This document shows positions 24,601 to 31,219 of a DNA stretch of 43,238 bases, piece by piece. The position numbers were made by a program, and so were the translations under genes. Location: the NCBI RefSeq assembly GCF_900230195.1, contig NZ_OCNE01000031.1, positions 1-43,238 on the forward strand, in the 5' to 3' direction. The notes under the pieces are model-generated. The model worked only from the letters and a program-made list of their open reading frames with translations, had not been told where the DNA came from and searched no databases. The number at the start of each line of letters is the position of its first letter. Position 1 is the first letter of the stretch. Origin of the DNA: Streptomyces zhaozhouensis (GTDB taxonomy: Bacteria > Actinomycetota > Actinomycetes > Streptomycetales > Streptomycetaceae).

Positions 24601-25680
24601 CAACTCCCACACCCCCGACTCCGGATCACGCGTGAAGCGCGCCCCGAGCCGCTCACCCAGGAGCGCGCGGAGTCGGCCCTCCGCCAGCTCGTTGACTACC
24701 CTCGCGTGCCGGTGCAGGTCTTCGGCGCCGGCGGCGATCGTGCGCCACCGGCCGTCCTCGCACCGGGCCAGGTGCGCGAGCGTCACGTGGACGTGCAGGT
24801 GCGGGTCGCCGGGCGCCAGGGCCTCGCGCAGCGCCGGATCGCCGCCGGCGGGGACGGGCACGGGGCGCGCGGAGCGGTGCACCGTCGTCCACCCCAGCAG
24901 ACCCGACGTACCAATCCGCTCAGCGCGCCGGCCGTCCCCGTGATGCCCGGTCATGCCGTAGGCCGTCCACTCCTCCAGCGCCCCGACGGCCTCCCGGACG
25001 GACTCCATCCACGCGGCCTCGATGGCAGCCGCGGTCGCCGGGTCGGCCAGGGCGTAGGCCACGCTGATGCTCTTGGGGAGGTCCAGGGTGACGTCGACGC
25101 CGCGCAGCCCGACGTCGATCCGGCGGCCGCGGTTGGCGCGGGCGTCGGCCAGCTCCTGGTCCTCGTAGACGACCGCGAGGTCGACGCCGGCGGCCGCCGC
25201 CAGGCGCTCGATGTCGCCGATCGGGATGCGGTGGGCCTCCCCATCCCGCACCACACCGCGCTCAGCCCGCGCCACACGGGCCGCCAGCCGCTCCCCGAGC
25301 AGCTCCTCCGGCGTCGCGTCGACGGTCTCGCACGCGGCCGTCACGGCGTCCAGCAGCGGCCGCGCCGGCAGTTTCGCGCGCGGGTCGACGGCCTTCTTGC
25401 GGGTGACCAGGCGCTCACCGGTGCCCGGGTGCACGCCGTCCATCAGGGCGCGGGCCGCCGCCGCGTCCACCGGCGTCCCAGGGGTGATGCCGACCTCGCT
25501 CAGGCCCGACCCGATCCAGACGAGGTCCCCCGCCGCGAGGCGGTAGTCGACCTGCCGATCCACCCCGGCCGGCTCCAGCTCCTCGTGCTCGGCATCGCAC
25601 CCGCACTGGGCGGTCAGCCGGTAGTCGACCTGCTCCGGAGCGCGGATCGCCGTCACCCACCCCACACCCGCACCCCCCAT
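21640..25680 (-). CDS. traA: MobF-type conjugative relaxase with helicase domain (TraA/TrwC-like)
   Basis: The product is about 1346 aa. The N-terminal relaxase part has VDYRL repeated twice (candidate catalytic Tyr), LVWIGSGLSEVG, VDVTLDLPKSISVAYALADP and the metal His cluster GDPHLHVHVTLAHL near residue 295. A RecD-like helicase follows: GVAGAGKTTL (about 605), VLVVDEASMVDD, GDPQQLQAV and a UvrD-type C-terminal motif LTLGYAMTAASAQG. The last ~300 residues are Ala/Gln-rich coiled coil. It nicks at oriT and drives the strand into the T4SS. ATG 25680 was chosen because conserved sequence begins about ten codons later; GTG 25665 is possible. The upstream repeat zone probably holds oriT. Confidence 0.9.
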   Translation of the reverse strand: MGGAGVGWVTAIRAPEQVDYRLTAQCGCDAEHEELEPAGVDRQVDYRLAAGDLVWIGSGLSEVGITPGTPVDAAAARALMDGVHPGTGERLVTRKKAVDPRAKLPARPLLDAVTAACETVDATPEELLGERLAARVARAERGVVRDGEAHRIPIGDIERLAAAAGVDLAVVYEDQELADARANRGRRIDVGLRGVDVTLDLPKSISVAYALADPATAAAIEAAWMESVREAVGALEEWTAYGMTGHHGDGRRAERIGTSGLLGWTTVHRSARPVPVPAGGDPALREALAPGDPHLHVHVTLAHLARCEDGRWRTIAAGAEDLHRHARVVNELAEGRLRALLGERLGARFTRDPESGVWELAGISEELRETYSRRHHQVVAAAGESATPAQAKAAAARTAQSKPEVAPGDVRRAWRARGQAVVGDVDEVVAAALPGPPPPPAVGAGIDGGPRVPSPGEIAAQIWTDEEHGLVASRKTVSHPQVMAAVAAAVPALESREHLERLVDEVLAVPGHAVRLPDSSRAHESHPARYTHTSILGAETALQDAATAGVGAGLAQLTPDAAELAIETAEAAQGWTWSAQQRAVLARLLTTGHAVDAVIGVAGAGKTTLMNAARAGWAAAGLRVAGASTAAVAAANLAAEAGIISATVAAWTRAITGGAGLDDVDVLVVDEASMVDDRALAALATHATTTGTKLVLIGDPQQLQAVGVGGGFARAHELVGGLELSENRRQRDLVERAALADWRTGARTTALARLADHGHVHATTTATEALAGMVAAWDTARQEWADPHDLVDELLLLAPRRADVDALNAAAQARRRAAGELGPARTWALGRTAGGGHLTLAVGDLVRVTRNDYRSRQPGGGGGPDVLNGYRGIVREVDARRGARVEWRRRTPDGPTTEAAWIAPRQLAAGHLTLGYAMTAASAQGLTSEVALVYGAHADAHTLYPELTRARRASHLFLPLAEAEDAAAAARLGTPRTGEELLQRAVTAYGRTLARDTGDSMVTDEMVAAVSEAAPPMAMPADDAHEPTVRADEDQALRAAAARAISLPRSRTAPVGEQDQEEGMLPHWRRRPHGAMPTAHLPRAAATATEQADRADQLAAAATDRARTLATTAGTDQAPAAHQLAAATTQLQTLEALVDAAAAAARAADQHAHQAALYRARLEPITRRLTRRRSALLRQRGELREVADWLTHQITAADQHTAQARAAAADHDRQARAAARDLLDPLRPVGPLTPETVSALHGRLPVLREALEAADAQQVADHQQRAAHLRQVAAGHRATADALRREYDARRRLAVDDPARATVEDTQRRRAADDLARQRQEQLHRVQTRPPLQPPPQRRDGPSIGL

Positions 25681-26064
25681 CCCGTCTGTCTCGGGCGCCC
25701 CAGGCGGCCGCCGTATCGGAGATACCTGGGTACTACCACGCATGATCATGATCCTCAGTGACCGTAGCGGGTGATCCCTGCCTGACCAACCCTCGCGACA
25801 TCCCTGATCCACTGGCGTCAGGCATCAGCCATTCATGCTCAGTAACTAGACACTGAGGGACGGTTTTTCGTGCGCGGAACGTGATCAGACGGATACCGTG
25901 CCGGGCATACGCCGCCCGCGCACAGGCTCGCCAGATCAACAAAAACGGAGATCAGGAACATAAAAAGCAGGGCCACGAAGGACACGTCTGGCTCGTCAAA
26001 CCGCACGCTGATCATGCGATGAAGTGGGGGCCCAACTACGTTTCGGCCGCAGGACATCAGCGCT

Positions 26065-26109
26065 GTCCTCGTTGTCCGGACCGCATCTGTCCGCCCGGAC
26101 AACGAGGAC
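26065..26109. repeat. Inverted repeat with 15-bp perfect arms, oriT candidate
   Basis: GTCCTCGTTGTCCGG at 26065-26079 and its exact complement at 26095-26109 flank a 15-base loop. It lies about 385 bp upstream of the relaxase start, where MobF origins of transfer usually sit. The nick site is not identified. Confidence 0.7.
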
Positions 26110-26203
26110 GCCCGTCCTGGACCTCGTGTCCGAGGTTCGCGGTTCGGTACGGTTCAGGGCTCGGTACGGCCCCAGCCCTGGTGTCCGGACACTACCCGGA
26201 CAG

Positions 26204-26235
26204 TGTCCGGACAGTGCAGGGACACTGTCCGGACA
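26204..26235. repeat. Hairpin formed by two TGTCCGGAC boxes
   Basis: TGTCCGGACAGTG and CACTGTCCGGACA are perfect 13-bp arms around CAGGGA. It could be a protein-binding dyad or a nicking-type stem-loop. Confidence 0.7.
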
Positions 26236-26269
26236 GAGAGGACACGGGCTGTCATTCGGTATCCGGTTC

Positions 26270-26360
26270 GGTACGCGGTTCGGTTCGGTACGCGGTTCGG
26301 TTCGGTACGCGGTTCGGTTCGGTACGCGGTTCGGTTCGGTACGCGGTTCGGTTCGGTACG
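26270..26360 (+). repeat. 17-bp tandem direct repeats, iteron-like
   Basis: The unit GGTACGCGGTTCGGTTC repeats five times exactly with a further 6 bases of a sixth copy. Looser copies of CGGTTCGGTACG occur just upstream (around 26150-26170 and 26262). Spacing and identity fit replication iterons or a partition site. There are no spacers, so it is not CRISPR. Confidence 0.85.
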
Positions 26361-26475
26361 GACGGCGGTGTCCGGACTTCAGGACAGAAGGTTCCTCAAA
26401 GCAACACTCATTTTTCACCCGCCGAATCATTCTGCATTTTTAGAGCCAAGTTCAATCGCGGCACCGGGCAATGCT

Positions 26476-26503
26476 GAGTGATAAAGTGGGAGTGATAAAG
26501 TGG
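26476..26503. repeat. Two 14-bp direct repeats
   Basis: GAGTGATAAAGTGG occurs twice back to back and is AT-richer than its context. Possible protein-binding site or promoter element. Confidence 0.7.
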
Positions 26504-26619
26504 TAGCCTTCCATGGAAGCGGTGAGCTTCGCGCTCACTGGCGCGGTCCACATGACTGGACCCCCGTGCCCACCGTTCGGAGGGGGGACACGAGGGTCCG
26601 CCGACGTCACCGGACCTCA

Positions 26620-26651
26620 GTGGGCCTAACCCTGCCGGGGGTTGGGCCCAC
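26620..26651 (-). terminator. Hairpin downstream of small minus-strand ORF
   Basis: GTGGGCCTAACCC pairs with GGGTTGGGCCCAC (one G-T pair) around a 6-base loop, just past the stop of the 47-aa ORF. Confidence 0.55.
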
Positions 26652-26656
26652 AGCTT

Positions 26657-26800
26657 CTACTCCCAGAACCACAGGCGCACCGCGTAGTACACGGCCTGTG
26701 CCCCCCGGGCAACGAGCGTGAGAACATCCCCCGCCCGCTGAAGCCAGGTCCTTGCCGGCACCGGACGCCCCTCATCCGAGGCGTGGTGACCAGTAGGCAA
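26657..26800 (-). CDS. Candidate 47-aa small protein with TTG start
   Basis: A strong ribosome site (GAGGAGAGGAGG) lies nine bases before TTG 26800. The product begins LPTGHHASDEGRPVPARTW and ends with an amphipathic, aromatic stretch (VYYAVRLWFWE) that could touch the membrane. The transcript appears framed by a promoter (26941-26968) and a hairpin (26620-26651). No family is recognised. Confidence 0.45.
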   Translation of the reverse strand: MPTGHHASDEGRPVPARTWLQRAGDVLTLVARGAQAVYYAVRLWFWE

Positions 26801-26819
26801 CGTGCGTCACCTCCTCTCC

Positions 26820-26873
26820 TCAGTGAACCCGGCCGGAGTCCACCCGGGCGGCGAGGAGTGACGCCGTCGACAT
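26820..26873 (-). CDS. Candidate 17-aa leader peptide
   Basis: ATG 26873 opens MSTASLLAARVDSGRVH and ends in TGA 19 bases upstream of the TTG start of the 47-aa ORF, overlapping the purine run that is that ORF's ribosome site. It may control its translation by coupling. Weak support. Confidence 0.3.
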   Translation of the reverse strand: MSTASLLAARVDSGRVH

Positions 26874-26940
26874 TACCACGAGAATGATCGGGGAAAGCCC
26901 GCAGGCGCCCCTCTCGAAACAGCCTGGCTTCCTATCTAGC

Positions 26941-26968
26941 TAGATATTCGTGTCGCCTGACCTGACAA
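26941..26968 (-). promoter_or_regulatory. Candidate minus-strand promoter with overlapping palindrome
   Basis: On the minus strand, TTGTCA (26963-26968) and TATCTA (26941-26946) are 16 bases apart. The perfect 14-bp palindrome TATCTAGCTAGATA (26933-26946) covers the -10 and may be an operator. It points to the small ORFs at 26873 and 26800. Confidence 0.5.
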
Positions 26969-27040
26969 ACCCTTTTAGCGCCTTGCCTGTCTTCATTTGA
27001 CTTTTGCTAAACACGCAGGCCAGGCCCCGCACGCGGCGGG

Positions 27041-28453
27041 TTAGCGCATGGGGAAGTCGCGGATGCGGGAGAGGTGGCCCTGCCACAGCAGGTCTACGAC
27101 CCCGGTCGCGCCGTGCCGGTTCTTGGCGACGATCATGTCGATCTCGCCGACGCGGGGGGACTCCTTGTCGTAGTAGTCCTCCCGGTGCAGCAGGATCGCC
27201 GAGTCGGCGGCCTGCTCCAGCTCGCCCGATTCCCGCAGGTCAGACAGTTGCGGGGTCTTGTCGTCGCGGTTGGTGGTGGCCCTGGACAGTTGGGCGGCGG
27301 CGACCACCGCGATCTCGTACTCCAGCGCCAGGTTCTTCAGGCCGCGGGCGATCTCGTCCACCTGGTTGGTGCGGTTGGCGCCCCGGGTGGTGCTGGCCGG
27401 GGTGATGATCTGGGCGTAGTCGACCAGCAGCATCTCCGGGAGGCGCTGTTCCATCTGCCAGCGGCGCATCTGGGCCCGCAGCTGCGGCACGGTGATGCCG
27501 CCGGGCGGGACGACCAGCCGCAGCGGAGCCGCGACCACCCGCTCTCGCGCCTGGGTGTAGCGCTCGCGCTGGGTGGCGTCCATCCGGCCGGCGCGCAGGA
27601 TGTGCTGGGGAACCTCTGCCTCCGAGGCCATCAGCCGCTCCAGCAGTTGGTTCTTGGTCATCTCCAGCGAGACCAGGGCGGCGGGGCGGCCGCAGGTCAC
27701 CGCCAGGTGGCTGGCCATGGTCAGCAGCGCCACGCTCTTGCCCATGCCAGGCCGGCCGGCGACCAGGACCAGGTGGCCGGGCTGCACCCGGAGCATCTGG
27801 TCGAGGTCTCCCCACGGCAGCGGCAGCGGCGGCGTACCGCCGGCCTCCAGCGCGGCCTCCCATTCCCCCAGGGCGGTGCCCACCGGCTCATCCCAGCCGG
27901 CCGGGTCCGCCCCGACGTCCAGCGCGGGTAGCAGATCGAGGAGCTGACCGGCCGCGTCCGTCATGAACTCGCGCAGGTCGACGCCGCTGCCAGCGGCGCG
28001 ATGGGCCATGCCCGCCACCCGGGTCGCCGTGGTCAGGGCCTGCCGGTACAGCCCCAGGTCACGGACCCGCTCCGCGTAGAACTCGATGTTGCCGGCGGAC
28101 GGGGTCTCCCACGCCAGCTGGTGGACGTAGCCGGCCCCGCCGACCTTGGCCAGGTCGCCGCGCCGCTCCAGCTCAGCGGTCACCAACAGCACATCCGGCT
28201 GCCGCCCCTGGAGGTAGAGAGCGGTGATCACCTCGTAGATCGTCTGGTGCGCCGGCCGATACAGAGCCGCGCCCCCCAAGGGCTGGAGCGCGTCCAGGGC
28301 GGTGCTGACGGCGTCAGCCGCGCTCGCGCCCGGCTGCATCATCCCTCCGAGCATCGCGGCCTCGGACGCCTCGTCATACGGCGGCGCCGCCATCGGGTCG
28401 ACCTGCGGAGACATCGAGTCGAACGGATCAGCCGGCATCGGTACGGTGGCCAT
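27041..28453 (-). CDS. dnaB: DnaB-like replicative helicase
   Basis: The 470-aa product has an N-terminal DnaB primase-binding domain (SEAAMLGGMM, YRPAHQTIYEVI, GAGYVHQLA, NIEFYAERVRD), then a RecA-like motor with GRPGMGKSV, ALVSLEM, LLVDYAQII, VVAAAQLSR and DLRESGELEQAADSAILLHRE. It is close to full length for DnaB. A plasmid-borne copy next to a Rep-like gene suggests it loads at the element's own origin. ATG 28453 has GGGAG seven bases upstream and is preferred over GTG 28471. It lies 94 bp downstream of the rep-like gene on the same strand. Confidence 0.9.
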   Translation of the reverse strand: MATVPMPADPFDSMSPQVDPMAAPPYDEASEAAMLGGMMQPGASAADAVSTALDALQPLGGAALYRPAHQTIYEVITALYLQGRQPDVLLVTAELERRGDLAKVGGAGYVHQLAWETPSAGNIEFYAERVRDLGLYRQALTTATRVAGMAHRAAGSGVDLREFMTDAAGQLLDLLPALDVGADPAGWDEPVGTALGEWEAALEAGGTPPLPLPWGDLDQMLRVQPGHLVLVAGRPGMGKSVALLTMASHLAVTCGRPAALVSLEMTKNQLLERLMASEAEVPQHILRAGRMDATQRERYTQARERVVAAPLRLVVPPGGITVPQLRAQMRRWQMEQRLPEMLLVDYAQIITPASTTRGANRTNQVDEIARGLKNLALEYEIAVVAAAQLSRATTNRDDKTPQLSDLRESGELEQAADSAILLHREDYYDKESPRVGEIDMIVAKNRHGATGVVDLLWQGHLSRIRDFPMR

Positions 28454-28547
28454 GACACTCCCGTCTGTCACATATCTGGATGGTGGGTGTCGCGCGGGTC
28501 GTCTCGGGCAAGGAGACGGCCCGCACCTCGTTCAAGCCGCGGACTGG

Positions 28548-29819
28548 TCAGCCCACGTAGGCGTGCGCGGTACGCGCCTGACGCGGCCGGCACGCCCCAC
28601 ACCGGTAGGGCCGCAACCCCTCAGGATCATCCGGCGCATAGACCATGCCCGACCCATCACACTGGGCCTCCGGGCACACCCCACGACGCGCCTCCGCACC
28701 CTCCTTCGGAGCGCGCGCGGCCGCCACCGCCCTCCGGCACGCCGGAGCCGTGGCCGCCCGCCCGAGGTCATACCAGGACTGAGCCCCCGCATACCCCGCG
28801 ATCACCAGCGCCGCCTCCAACCCGTAACTCGCCACCAACTCAGCAACCTGAGGCGCGAGCTGACGCCGCACAGTCGCCGGCGGCCGCCCCGCCGGCACCC
28901 CCGCACCAACCGCCCACGCCCCCAACACCTCGTCCTCGTCCTGGACGTGCCCCTGCTCCTGGTCACCGGACTCAGCAGCAGCGGGAGACTCGCCCGGCAC
29001 GTCCTGCCGCTGCCCCGGCACCCCAACCTCAGCCAGCTGCTCGCCCTCGCGCGCAGCGCCCATCTCTCTCTCGCCCTGAGTCGCATGTGACGACGGAGCA
29101 CCAGAGAGGGAAGAGCTTGTTAGAGAGACTTCTTTGGGGAGAGTGTTTTCGCTGGTCAGCGCCCTAGTCGCGCCGGATTTCCGTCCGGGTGGGACGGATT
29201 TCCGTCCGGGTGGGACGGATTTCCGACCATCGAAGCGACCTGGGGTTTCATCCTGTCGCCCCTGGTCGTTTCGATGGTCGGATTTCCGTCCGGGGTCATC
29301 TGTCGAGGTCTGCTGGACCCCGGCGTCGGTCCGGACGTGGGTGGGGGGAGTGGGTGGGTGCTCCCGCCAGTCCGGGCGGTAGGCGTCGAGCTTGTCCCAG
29401 ACGTTGCGCCACCCTGTGTAGGTGTCCGGTGGGAGGTCGTTGACCTGGTAACGCCGGTAGGTGTTTTGGATGGAGCTGCGGCCGCTGGAGGTGACCAGGC
29501 GTCCCTCGTCCGGGTTCAGGACCAGGCCGTGCCTCGCCAGCAGCCGGAGGGCGTCCTTGACCATGGTGGGGCTGGCCGGCTTGCCGTTGACGCCGGGCAA
29601 CAGCCAGCACAGCTGGTCGAGCGACATGCGGCGCAGGCCGCCGCCGGATCGGCGGGCGCTCTCCGTGACCATGGACCGGATCAGCAGGTAGAGGTGCAGC
29701 GCGGTGCGGGTCATCTCCGGGTGCAGCAGCACCCAGTCCCGGACCTGGGTGTAGGTCCAGTAGTCGGTGATATCGCCGACGAACTCAACCAGCTCGTCCT
29801 CGTCGGGCGGTGTGCTCAT
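28548..29819 (-). CDS. Replication initiator-like protein with iterons inside its gene
   Basis: The 423-aa product has an N-terminal winged-helix region (YTQVRDWVLLHPEMTRTAL, LDQLCWLLPGVNG, VKDALRLLARHGLVLN) like actinomycete plasmid Rep proteins. The middle is low-complexity, where GRKSVPP repeats reflect the DNA iterons, and the C-terminus has paired Cys motifs (CPEAQC, YRCGAC) that may bind zinc. Pairing with a DnaB-like gene and internal iterons recalls Streptomyces plasmids such as pSLA2. ATG 29819 overlaps the stop of the small upstream gene by 4 bp, so expression is coupled. Rep assignment is by architecture and context. Confidence 0.65.
   Translation of the reverse strand: MSTPPDEDELVEFVGDITDYWTYTQVRDWVLLHPEMTRTALHLYLLIRSMVTESARRSGGGLRRMSLDQLCWLLPGVNGKPASPTMVKDALRLLARHGLVLNPDEGRLVTSSGRSSIQNTYRRYQVNDLPPDTYTGWRNVWDKLDAYRPDWREHPPTPPTHVRTDAGVQQTSTDDPGRKSDHRNDQGRQDETPGRFDGRKSVPPGRKSVPPGRKSGATRALTSENTLPKEVSLTSSSLSGAPSSHATQGEREMGAAREGEQLAEVGVPGQRQDVPGESPAAAESGDQEQGHVQDEDEVLGAWAVGAGVPAGRPPATVRRQLAPQVAELVASYGLEAALVIAGYAGAQSWYDLGRAATAPACRRAVAAARAPKEGAEARRGVCPEAQCDGSGMVYAPDDPEGLRPYRCGACRPRQARTAHAYVG
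29174..29295. repeat. Iterons and large inverted repeat inside the rep-like gene, oriV candidate
   Basis: A 21-bp unit (CGGATTTCCGTCCGGG plus TGGGA) occurs at 29174 and 29195, with a partial copy at 29216 and the first 16 bases again at 29279. Between the last two lies an inverted repeat with 19-bp arms (TCCGACCATCGAAGCGACC at 29222-29240; complement at 29264-29282, one mismatch). This is a typical initiator-binding arrangement. Confidence 0.75.
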
Positions 29820-29947
29820 GAGGCCACCGCCTGGTGACGACCGAGGCGGACGATAACGGGGTAGGGCATACGAGCCTCCGGAGGCGGTGTCCTCCGGGGT
29901 CGGCCCGTAACCAGCAGCCCCGTAGTGGTGGTGGAGCGGGTGGGCAT
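29816..29947 (-). CDS. Small 43-aa protein coupled to rep-like gene
   Basis: ATG 29947 follows a good ribosome site (GGAGAGGA). The product is basic with a Thr/Arg-rich first half and a PYPVIVRLGRHQAV end. Its TGA overlaps the rep-like ATG (ATGA), indicating coupled translation and a possible role in setting Rep level. No family recognised. Confidence 0.5.
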   Translation of the reverse strand: MPTRSTTTTGLLVTGRPRRTPPPEARMPYPVIVRLGRHQAVAS

Positions 29948-30061
29948 GGAGTCCTCTCCAGGCCCGGACGCGCCGGTCAGCATGGTGCGCAGGGTCACCT
30001 GGGCAGATCGCCAGGCATCCCGTAGCATCATGACGACCGGCACACTGCCGGACCAGCGTGG

Positions 30062-30102
30062 AGCCCGACCCCCAGATCTTGCCGGATGCGGGGGGTCGGG
30101 CT
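30062..30102. terminator. Hairpin between regulator and rep-like genes
   Basis: AGCCCGACCCCC and GGGGGTCGGGCT are perfect 12-bp arms, located 52 bp after the GntR stop on the minus strand. It likely ends the regulator transcript. Confidence 0.7.
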
Positions 30103-30153
30103 TTCGGGTGTTTTGGGCCATGATCGTAGCCCCTGGATCGGCTGGCGGCATGG

Positions 30154-30876
30154 CTAGGCGTTACTGATCTGCCAGGCGCCGGGGCGATAGACGTCCTCCA
30201 TCACCATCAGCGGGCCGTCATCGTCGTGCCAGGTCGTCTGGGTAACCAGTACTGGCACGGCGACATCCCCCTCAGGGACGTTTACTTCGAGGGCAGCCAG
30301 CTCGTCGGCTCTGGCGTGCCGTGCCGACCGTCGCTCGGGAGACCGGGCGACGGTCTTGCCGGTCCTCTCCTGGTACATGGGCCTCCAGTCACCGAGAGGC
30401 CCGTCCGTCATGATCTCGGGAACGTAGTCCAGCGCCCTGGTGTGGATGTAGGTCAGGGCATAGGTCGCCGGGACCTCGTCCGTGCGGAAGACGCGACGTC
30501 GTAGCACAGCTTGCTCCCCAGGCTCCAGGCCCAGTTCGACCGCCACCGCAACATCGGTGCAGGGCACGACAGCAACAGACCGTCCGGAGACGGTCTCGCC
30601 ATCGGCGAGATCGGGCCCACCTGAATCGAGTCGCGCTGCTCGCTGGGCTCCGGTGACCACAACCTTGGGTCGTGCTGTCACGACGGTGCCGCGACCGACG
30701 TGCGTCGTGATTAGCCCCTCGCGTTGCAGCACCTCGTACGCGCGGATCACCGTCGTCAGGTTGACCTGGTGCAGCCGCGCAGCTTCTCTCTGCGACGGCA
30801 TACGAGCCCCAGGTTTCAGCTGGCCGTTGGCGATCTCCCCTCTGTAATGCCCAGCAATGTCCATGTATCCGGTCAT
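30154..30876 (-). CDS. GntR-family regulator with UTRA domain
   Basis: The 240-aa product has an N-terminal winged helix (YRGEIANGQLKPGARMPSQR, then TTVIRAYEVLQREGLI and VGRGTVV) and a C-terminal UTRA-type ligand domain (VLRRRVFRTDEVPATYALTYI, near-terminal MVMEDVYRPG). GntR proteins of this class (TraR/KorSA type) repress transfer and replication genes on Streptomyces mobile elements. A strong AGGAGG precedes ATG 30876. It is divergent from the long rightward gene series, and the palindrome at 30943 lies in the shared control region. Confidence 0.85.
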   Translation of the reverse strand: MTGYMDIAGHYRGEIANGQLKPGARMPSQREAARLHQVNLTTVIRAYEVLQREGLITTHVGRGTVVTARPKVVVTGAQRAARLDSGGPDLADGETVSGRSVAVVPCTDVAVAVELGLEPGEQAVLRRRVFRTDEVPATYALTYIHTRALDYVPEIMTDGPLGDWRPMYQERTGKTVARSPERRSARHARADELAALEVNVPEGDVAVPVLVTQTTWHDDDGPLMVMEDVYRPGAWQISNA

Positions 30877-30929
30877 TGCTCTACCTCCTCTTGCTGTGCA
30901 GCCAGAAAGCTTGATCCGACGCTATGTGT

Positions 30930-30981
30930 GTCAAGCAATCTAGTCAAGCGCTTGACGAGCGCCTGACGAGTGTCCTACCTT
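30930..30981 (+). promoter_or_regulatory. Operator-promoter between GntR gene and rightward genes
   Basis: Perfect 14-bp palindrome GTCAAGCGCTTGAC at 30943-30956, with a further GTCAAGC at 30930-30936. Its right arm is part of a -35 TTGACG (30952-30957), 18 bases from TACCTT (30976-30981). A repressor bound here would block the promoter. Confidence 0.6.
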
Positions 30982-31084
30982 CCTGGAGTGGCCCCCGGGA
31001 CAGAGCGGGGGGAGGTCGCCGGCGCCTTGGCAGTCCGGACGGTCCAGCTCCTGGGCCTACAACTGCTGGCTCGTGTCGGCGGAA

Positions 31085-31205
31085 CGCGGCTCTTCGCCGC
31101 GAGGGGGCAACGGGCGGGTCTGAGTAGACCTCCAGTCGGGTGGCTCCGGCTGGGTGAGGGTGCGAGTCCCTCGCCGCTCGCGAGCGCCGCCACCTGGTGG
31201 TGCGG
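31085..31205 (+). ncRNA. Highly structured leader with cloverleaf-like fold
   Basis: Consecutive stems by eye: CGCGGC/GCCGCG (31085-31101), GGTCT/AGACC (31117-31130), CCAGTCGG/CCGGCTGG (31132-31153), GTGAGGG/CCCTCGC with a 7-base TGCGAGT loop (31154-31174), and CCGC/GCGG (31187-31205). CGGGCG (31111-31116) can pair with CGCTCG (31175-31180), closing the three middle stems into a four-way junction like a tRNA. The arm proportions are not those of a real tRNA. The ribosome site of the next gene follows directly. Confidence 0.5.
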
Positions 31206-31219
31206 ATAGGGAGATCGAG

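Larger units (their letters stand above)
26073..26377. promoter_or_regulatory. Cluster of five TGTCCGGAC boxes
   Basis: TGTCCGGAC occurs at 26073, 26182, 26204, 26226 and 26369. Those at 26182-26234 are evenly spaced by 22 bp, about two helical turns. The half-palindromic box suggests binding of a dimeric protein. Confidence 0.6.
25681..26656. other. Long noncoding, repeat-rich region: candidate oriT and/or oriV
   Basis: There is no convincing gene. Notable content: a 15-bp-arm inverted repeat (26065-26109), five TGTCCGGAC boxes, a 13-bp-arm hairpin (26204-26235), a 17-bp tandem array (26270-26360), 14-bp direct repeats (26476-26503) and an AT-richer patch at about 25935-25970. A minus-strand frame 25839-26015 (58 aa) encodes one hydrophobic helix (FVALLFMFLISVFVDLA) but lacks a ribosome site. 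It separates the relaxase gene from the replication genes. Confidence 0.6.

Noticed and set aside
21853..25761. Long plus-strand open frames opposite the relaxase gene
   Set aside because: The minus strand carries all relaxase and helicase motifs in order; the antisense frames are Gly/Val-rich shadows.
26270..26360. CRISPR-like array
   Set aside because: The 17-bp units are directly adjacent with no spacers and no cas genes are nearby; it is an iteron-type array.
25881..26481. Plus-strand ORFs through the 26 kb repeat region
   Set aside because: Their sequence is mostly the translated 17-bp repeat (Gly/Ser/Val/Arg periodicity) with no ribosome site.
31111..31180. Canonical tRNA gene
   Set aside because: The fold is cloverleaf-like, but the middle arm is 8 bp with a 6-base loop, linkers are missing, the T-arm stem is 7 bp and there is no proper acceptor end.
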